Positions 33,085 to 40,000 of a stretch of DNA of 40,000 bases are shown here, in pieces. This DNA is from Mesostigma viride (taxonomy: Eukaryota; Streptophyta; Mesostigmatophyceae; Mesostigmatales; Mesostigmataceae), in assembly GCA_009746045.1 (NCBI GenBank), contig RPFO01000814.1, positions 217,501 through 257,500 of the forward strand. Direction: 5' to 3'. A program made the position numbers and the translations under genes. The notes under the pieces were generated by a model. That model was given only the letters and a program-made list of their open reading frames with translations, did not search any database and was not told the origin of the DNA. Each line of letters starts with the position of its first letter. The stretch's first letter is position 1.

Positions 33085-33770
33085 GGCGGTGTGACTCCAA
33101 TATCATCTCCAAATGAAGTGTGGTGGGGCTGCAAACATGCATGCCACCCAAATACGTCATGTTCAGCATGTCCACCAAGTTTGGATATGATGCCATGTCA
33201 TTCAGCCATAAACAGCGACGTTTGCAAGCAGAAAAGGGTGAAAATAACGTTTTTTTTCAGATTATCATGCCATGTACTTCAGATTACAGTGCGCAATGGG
33301 GCTGCAAACATTCATGCCACCCAAATACATCATGTTCAGCATGTCCACCAACTTTGGATGGGGTCCCATGTTATTTATCCATAAAACAGTGACGTTTGCA
33401 AGAAAAAAAAGGTGAAAATCACGGTTTTTACATATTATCATGCCATTTACTTCACGTGTAAAGTTTGAGATAGGGCAGCAAACATGCATGCCACCCAAAT
33501 ACATCATGTTCAGCATGTCCACCAACTTTGGACATGATCTTATGTCATTCAGCCACAAGATAGTGACCTTTGCAAGCAGAAAAAGGTAAATTTCAGGGTG
33601 TTTACACATTATCATGCCATTCACTTCAGATTTCTAGTTTATGAACTGGGCTGCAAACATGTGTGCAACCCAAATGCATCATGTTTAGCATGTCCACCAA
33701 CTTTGGATATGAGCCATGTCATTAAGCCATAAACACATCACCTTGAAATGACCGCTTTTTTTACATTAAC
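33085..33770. repeat. Four-copy ~173-bp tandem repeat
   Basis: Units anchored at about 33137, 33309, 33486 and 33660, with spacing of 171-177 bp. Each contains GGGCTGCAAACATGCATGCC, CATGTTCAGCATGTCCACCA and an A/T-rich tail. The first three are most alike; the fourth is more diverged. Confidence 0.9.
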
Positions 33771-33889
33771 TGCCGAGCGAACAACAAGGTGCAATACACC
33801 AGTGACAGGCTGGCACATGTCACCTGGCATCCATGTACCCTAACGCCATGACATCGGCATATCCCAGTTCTACATCTTTTGTGTTTCCC

Positions 33890-35130
33890 ACCCATGCAGT
33901 CACCCACCCATGCAGCCAAGAGCCATACACCTGAACACCTACCCACCCACAAGACTAAATACAATCACGCGCCCGGGCACCCAGCCACCCACTCGTCCAC
34001 CCACCCACCTAGCTAGCCAGCCATGCCCTTACTAACCCACCCTATCTAACCACTCGTGCACCCGGGCACCGAGCCACCTACCAACCCACTGGGACATCCA
34101 CCCACCGAGCCAGCCACCTGCTCAACCCACCCAAACTAGTAGTAGGTAATAAGGAGGCAATCACCCATCCATTATAGCCAGCCACCCAACCACCTGACCG
34201 CCCAGCCAGCTGGCCCAATGTGCGCTACCTGGCCTCCCACTCTTGATCCACCCACTCACATTAACCCGCTCAACCACTCCCTCCCCCCACACCCTTATAC
34301 CCACTGACCCACCCACTCACCCACCCACACATGCATTCTTTCAGCCAGCCATACACACACCTCACCCCCAACCTGCACAACCCTTCACTCGCGATACGTG
34401 AGTCAATTCCAACCACAAACCAATCCACGCATTCATATACGCGCGCCCACCCACCCATCTACCCACCCGTTCGCCCACACACGAACTTTTAGTCAAGCTA
34501 CGCATCCACGGCCACCGAGTCCACCGATGGCCCACCACCAACCCACCCACCCGCATCCCTAACCATCATATTAACCACTAACTAGCCCACCACCCTCAAA
34601 CCCATGCAAGTGTTTCAGTCACGCACTTAGAAGATCAACAAGTTGACCATTTAGAAAAGTCCCCAATGCCTGTCAATCACCCAGCCACCTGGCCATCCAC
34701 CTATACCAACCACCCTTTCACTCATCCACCCACCATAACCAGCCACCCAAACACCCTGCACCCACCCACCCTCTCCAACTGCCTGAGCTCCTAGCTACTT
34801 GGCCAGCCACTTACCTAGGCATTCACCTTAAGCCAGCCACCTGCCCAACCCACGCACCTCTAGCCAGGCATTCATTGAAGCATTTAGCCTGAGCCACCCA
34901 CCCAAGACTCCCTGGGCAACCAACTAAACAACTGACCAACCACCCAGCCACACAACCACCTAACCTGCACCCACCACCCAACCACCCAACCACGCAATCA
35001 CCTAACCACCTAACCACCCAACACCCAAACCAACCAGGCATGTGCCCGCCCGTTCGCGCTTGCACGTCTGCACCATACACGCACCCCCCATACACGCTCC
35101 ACTCACCTAGCCAGCCAGTGCATGCCCAAC
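33890..35130. repeat. C-rich degenerate ACCCACCCA tract
   Basis: Long low-complexity region of CCACCCAC / CAGCCAGCCA words with irregular spacing. The open frames across it (for example 34823-35188 minus) are composition artefacts. Confidence 0.85.
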
Positions 35131-36450
35131 CAGCCACCTGGCTGCCCAACTCGCGCATGAAGGCAATCTTAGCCATGAATAACCTCACCTTGCGTCACTT
35201 GCATTGCCAGGGTAATTTGCATGTGGCAGTTTCCATCTTGTTGTGAACAACTGAAAAGGCTCTTTCTTCGCAGAAATGAATGGGCCAACGTTCAAACAAC
35301 GTTCTCCTATCCCTCTTTAAAGCAGTCTTTATTAAACTAGAAAGGCAAGGGTAAATATCTGAACAAGGTGGCAATGATCACAGCACAATGCCCTTGAGAA
35401 AGTCTTGATAATCGAGCTCTCTACCCTTTCAGAAGCTGCCTTGCATTAGCAACGATTCTGGGCCCTCTAGCTCACTCACCTCGCCTGATCTGCGCTTCTT
35501 TGTTGGCGCCGGCAGATGTGAAGCTTGAGCCCATCGTGTCGTGGGCGAGGTCGTCTGCCGGACCCATCACAACTCCAAACCGTTTGGCCGACTAATTAAA
35601 AACGATGCCCCCCTTTTCCTTTGTTGCTTGGCATCAATAGAAAATGAACTCGCACGGGAAAAATTGCTGCAAAGAGCTTTGTACAGGCATTATAAGCAGT
35701 TTTTCGCAACTTTTCCCACGCATACCGCACATCCAGAACACCATTAGCGACCTTGGTGCGATATCTGGGGCACGCCCTGTGTCCTGCTGGCTCATTGCCG
35801 CAGGCTGGGCAGCATAGGAAGGTCGGGCAAAGTCTAATTAGCCATTTATCTGCCGACAAAGATATGCAGGGCGTGACGCAAGAACCAGACGGATTTCGCA
35901 CCCCTTTTCACATATTCAGGGTGATATTCAATTCTACACAAAATTTCGCAAAAGTAGACGGTAGCTATCCTCAAAACTACTAATACCAGCTATGGTTAGG
36001 AGGAAGCGACAACTTATGCATCCTACAGAGTTTCCCTTGTGACGAAATATTGCATTCGCAAGTCCGAAATCTGCATTTGGCCGCACGTGCCCTGAAAATC
36101 TTTTTACTCATCCTCATGGCAAATCAAGCCCACTAATTTGCACGACCCAAAAAATCATGGGATATGTCGACCAAGATGTGAGGAATAACTTACCCAAGCG
36201 CCCCTCCAATCCATCTGAGGCATTTTCTACACTGCCACATTGAACCCGACCGCCATTGTTGGCCGCCGACGTGGTCCCAAATGTGAAAAAAAGCCGCGAC
36301 GGTGCGAGATCTCGCGCCAAAAAGCTTCACGAGTTTCCGAGCACGACTGGCACAGTGCCGCTCCATGTGTGCGCTGCTCCGTTGTCACTACTTGCAGCAG
36401 CACACCCTAGGTCTTGCCCTTCTTGTTCGAGGCCAGGCGCCCTGGCACCC
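35131..36450. other. Weak coding-like fragments, no confident gene
   Basis: A 101-codon minus-strand frame (35901-35596) contains a Cys-rich stretch, CCPACGNEPAGHRACP, suggestive of zinc binding. The plus strand is open for 68 codons in the same place. Nothing else is recognised. It may be a decayed gene or transposon remnant. Confidence 0.3.
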
Positions 36451-36451
36451 G

Positions 36452-37806
36452 CATGCGTGGGTGTGTGGGGGGGCTGGCATGCATGCGAGGGTGTGGGGGG
36501 GGCTGGCATGCATGCGGGGGTGTGTGGGGGGGCTGGCATGCATGCGTGGGTGTGGGGGGGGCTGGCATGCATGCGTGGGTGTGTGTGGGGGGGTGGCATG
36601 CATGCGTGGGTGTGGGGGGGGCTGGCATGCATGCGTGGGTGTGGGGGGGGCTGGCATGCATGCATGTGTGTGGGGGGGGGCTAACATGCATGCATGTGTG
36701 TGTGGGGGGGCTGGCATGCATGCGTGGGTGTGGGGGGGACTGGCATGCATGCGTGGGTGTGGGGGGGGACTGGCATGCATGCGTGTATGTGGGGGGGCTG
36801 GCATGCATGCGTGGGTGTGGGGGGGGCTGGCATGCATGCGTGTATGTGGGGGGGCTGGCATGCATGCGTGGGTGTGGGGGGGGCTGGCATGCATGCGTGG
36901 GTGTGGGGGGGGCTGGCATGCATGCATGTGTGTGGGGGGGGCTAACATGCATGCATGTGTGTGTGGGGGGGCTGGCATGCATGCGTGGGTGTGGGGGGGA
37001 CTGGCATGCATGCGTGGGTGTGGGGGGGGCTGGCATGCATGCGTGGGTGTGGGGGGGGCTGGCATGCATGCGTGGGTGTTTGGGGGGGGCTGGCATGCAT
37101 GCGTGGGTGTGGGGGGAGGCTGGCATGCATGCGTGGGTGTGGGGGGGGCTGGCATGCATGCGTGGGTGTGGGGGGGGCTGGCATGCATGCATGGGTGTGT
37201 GGGGGGGCTGGCATGCATGCGTGGGTGTGTGGGGGGGGGCATGCATGCATGTGCGTGTGTGTGTGGGGGCTGGCATGCATGCGTGGGTGTGGGGGGAGGC
37301 TGGCATGCATGCATGGGTGTGGGGGGGGCTGGCATGCATGCGTGGGGGGGGGGGGGCTGGCATGCATGCGTGGGTGTTTGGGGGGGGCTGGCATGCATGC
37401 GTGGGTGTGGGGGGAGGCTGGCATGCATGCGTGGGTGTGGGGGGGGCTGGCATGCATGTGCGGGTGTGTGTGGGGGGTGGCATGCATGCGTGTGTGTGTG
37501 GGGGGGCTGGCATGCATGCGTGGGTGTGGGGGGGGCTGGCATGCATGCGTGGGTGTGGGGGGGGCTGGCATGCATGCATGTGTGTGTGGGGGGGCTAACA
37601 TGCATGCATGTGTGTGTGGGGGGGCTGGCATGCATGCGTGGGTGTGTGGGGGGGCTGGCATGCATGCGTGGGTGTGGGGGGGGGCTGGCATGCATGCGTG
37701 GGTGTTTGGGGGGGGCTGGCATGCATGCGTGGGTGTGGGGGGAGGCTGGCATGCATGCGTGGGTGTGGGGGGGGGCTGGCATGCATGCGTGGGTGTGGGG
37801 GGGGGC
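36452..37806. repeat. G-rich ~32-bp minisatellite (about 40 copies)
   Basis: Units of GGCTGGCATGCATGCGTGGGTGTGGGGGG with variable G-run length and GTGT insertions, in perfect head-to-tail order. The units have no stop codon in most phases. This makes frames of several hundred codons on both strands (for example 36302-37810 plus and 38444-36942 minus). I treat these as artefacts. Confidence 0.97.
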
Positions 37807-38080
37807 ATGACCATGGTAGAAAATGTTATCTTGAGGGAGCACTCTCCATGGGAAATGGATGCCCAGGTGGCTGTAAAGGGGGGCACAATAACATGAAGAG
37901 TGCTATCCACCATCACCCTAGCCCCTGCCCACACTGCGGCTACCTTGCCGTTGTCACCTTCCCTCAACAGGTCTTCTATTTCGTTCAAATCTGTTACATA
38001 ACACGCGCTTGACCTTCGTTGCATTTTCCTTGAAGTTGCCGCATGGCACCTTCCCTGCGGCCGATCGGCTGCGCCCTCCC

Positions 38081-38365
38081 CTACGTGCTTGAACATTGTA
38101 TCAAACGCCTGGGCCAGGAGAGATAACAAAGTATTTGTTCGCAAACGGGTTCCATCACATGGCAGCAGCCGCCAAGATTGTACAAGAGCTGCCACGGGCG
38201 GACGTTGACAGCGCAAAAATTCTGCAGCTTTAAGTCGCAGTTTACGCATTTGCTGGTGTGAATCGTGCGGGGCAGGCCGCCATACGTGAGATCGCCATCT
38301 GAGGTGCGCCGTCATAGCTTGGCACACCGGTAGCAATACTGCAGGTTGCCTTCCGTCGAATTCAT
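38081..38365 (-). pseudogene. Cys-pair (CxxC...CxxC) reading frame with internal UGA
   Basis: From an ATG at 38365 (minus strand) a 95-codon frame runs to a TAG at 38083-38081, with one in-frame UGA at codon 18 (38314-38312). It contains CYRC before the stop and CVNC about 30 residues later, a zinc-ribbon-like spacing followed by more cysteines. This loosely recalls the C-terminal Cys-rich domain of piggyBac transposases, but I cannot establish homology. It may be a decayed fragment. Confidence 0.28.
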
Positions 38366-39316
38366 GATGATCTGAGCAATACAATGAAGCATCGGGGGGA
38401 GGGGGGGGGCGGTGGATTTCAGGGTTTTCAGAGCTCTGAAGCACCCACTAGCAGATTTAACGAGGAAATAAACCTAACTGAAAAATTTTCGGTAAAAGCT
38501 CGTGGTAACGCTAAAATAGACTTACCAAAGAAGAGAAATTCGCTCTTATCGCACGCGAACCCAGTGGTGGCTGGGCTACCGCGATGGTGTACTTTTTTGC
38601 ATCTGCGGACAGCAGCCCGCAAAAGGGTCGGCAGGCTCGTACCCACCCCCGCGCGAATATTTTTTTCCGCTTGCAGCACGTCGATAAAATAGAAAAAAAG
38701 ATATCATGAGCGATCGCACATCTCGGAGCATGTGCAGCAAAATTTTCCAGCGTTAATAATGCTTAAATGCCTCCATCCAGGTCACCGCCTTTAAATCAGC
38801 CGACATAGCTTTTTGGCCTCAATTTGCACCAAAATTTGGTCCGTACCGTCCAGCTCAGTCCGGCAAGTCGGAAAGAATTTTCCGGCCGGCTCTCCGCGGG
38901 AAAAGTTTGATGTGTCACCGAGACATCCCCCGAACGAATTTTTCAATACATGCTGCCATTACCCGGACGCGGGTGTAATGCGGCCTTTCGAATCGCTTTG
39001 GTTCTCCTCACCGCACAATGCACCGTAGGCCTCTCTCTTAGCGACTATCTCAAGCCCACGACATGTTCCTGCTGCGCCCTGTCTGACCTCCCCCTCTTGC
39101 ATGTCCAACCTCACCTCGCCATGGCGACCTACACGGAACCTACGACTGCAGATAAAGTATCCGGCAGGGTCTGATGGAGCCCGGCTATGGATGAACTGGC
39201 AAACTCAATGCATGCAGCAGAGAATCCTGGTCGCCCTAGCTCATCCATGGCCGCAACGTGTCCGGACCTGAACGGCGAGCAGCAAAGCAGACCATGAGCC
39301 AACTTGGGGGCGGCAT
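38366..39316. other. No gene recognised
   Basis: A short G-run near 38397-38411, then mixed sequence. The open frames of 70-100 codons on both strands lack motifs. Confidence 0.4.
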
Positions 39317-40000
39317 TTGTGGGGGGTAAAGAACCAGCCCAACATCCATGTTAAATTTCCTACGGCTGCGAATGCTACTGCCGCAGCACTGACCAAGCAC
39401 ATACACGGCCGATGGGGCGTCACAAGCGTTCATCACGGTGGCGGGGCAAGGCACTCCGGGACTCCGCCGCTTCCTGCCAGAAGACCTGCCGGCAGCCTAC
39501 ACCTTTTAACCTTATACACTGTTTCAGCGCTCTGTAGGCAGGAGCATATATATGCTTCGACTCGTCGTTGCGACTACCCAGGGACAGCTTCCAACATCGT
39601 CATCATTGAAGATGCCGACACACCCCTAGCTGCAGAGGAGTGACGGCAGCCCGACACTCGGCGCGTACGGACAGCCACCATGGGTTACACCCCCCACTTC
39701 GACCCGGACTTGGGAGTTGAGGACAAGGGCGCAGACCACATTATCGGCATCCCAGGCGGCTATTCCGGAAAAGCCCCCCACTGCATCCTCGGCATTATTA
39801 CAGTACCTCAGAAGTATACGCCAATGCCAGGGGTATTAACTTCATCACCACTCAAGTGAATTACGAGGATCCCGTCTACGTTAGCTGCTTTGCCACGAGG
39901 GAACACGTCAGCGAAGAATGCCTTTTGAGCGTTCTCTCGCGGCCATCGCCAAACAGAAGCGCCGCGACTACGCGAGAGGGGGGCTGCCCCACTGCGGCCA
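39317..40000 (+). other. Possible decayed coding region at right edge
   Basis: A 108-codon plus frame (39317-39643) ends in UGA. The same phase continues open through an ATG at 39680 (MGYTPHFDPDLGVEDKG...) to a UGA near 39856. From about 39790 another phase looks more coding-like (GINFITTQVNYEDPVYVSCF), suggesting a frameshift. No family is recognised, and it runs to the window edge. Confidence 0.25.

Noticed and set aside
34823-35188. 121-codon minus-strand frame rich in Gly, Trp and Cys
   Set aside because: It is the antisense of the CCACCCAC low-complexity tract; composition explains it.
36302-38444. Frames of ~400-500 codons on both strands over the G-rich minisatellite
   Set aside because: Repeat units lack stops in several phases. 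The peptides are only repeats of CMRGCGGGWHA or its antisense, with no domain.

Overview
This window looks like repeat-rich nuclear DNA of a eukaryote, most plausibly a green-alga-like protist. One host gene has GT-AG introns. The rest is nested class I and class II transposons, minisatellites and microsatellites. There are no bacterial operons, and I saw no rRNA, tRNA or CRISPR locus. The lineage is inferred from gene and repeat style only, not from a marker gene.

Left part (1-9,070): a GGGA/GA microsatellite (1-320), then the first four recognisable exons of a minus-strand gene (4277 down to 1840). It resembles IMP-specific 5'-nucleotidase (ISN1). Its catalytic C-terminal half is not in the window. 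Upstream lies a ~0.7-kb tandem duplication (4,971-8,086). Its second copy was split by a 1.8-kb inverted-repeat element (copy A, 6204-8009). Small MITE-like repeats surround it.

Middle (9,074-24,267): a TIR element (9074-10421), a pure (CAG)105 tract, and a 12.9-kb Ty1/copia-like LTR retrotransposon (11332-24262). The retrotransposon has 583-bp LTRs that look identical by eye and a 5-bp CCGGG target duplication. Two DNA elements are nested in it. A 481-bp MITE sits in gag (target duplication CCGG). A 5.6-kb CACTA-type element sits in the reverse transcriptase (target duplication TA). Removing each, with one target copy, restores the interrupted frame. The parental element reads gag - UGA - integrase - protease - reverse transcriptase - RNase H. 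Protease lies after integrase instead of before it, and gag is joined to pol in frame through one UGA followed by CUAG. Two single-base frameshifts, at the protease and the RNase H, suggest this copy is dead.

Right part (24,268-40,000): two piggyBac-like non-autonomous elements with TTAA target sites (C, 26269-30132; D, 30739-32440). Copy B of the 1.8-kb repeat is nested in C, in inverted orientation. After these come a four-copy ~173-bp tandem repeat, a C-rich degenerate tract, a G-rich ~32-bp minisatellite (36,452-37,806) and weak coding-like fragments without a confident identity.

The observations most worth following are the gag-INT-PR-RT-RH order, the UGA-CUAG gag/pol junction, and the short family-specific palindromes beside both ends of several unrelated TIR elements.
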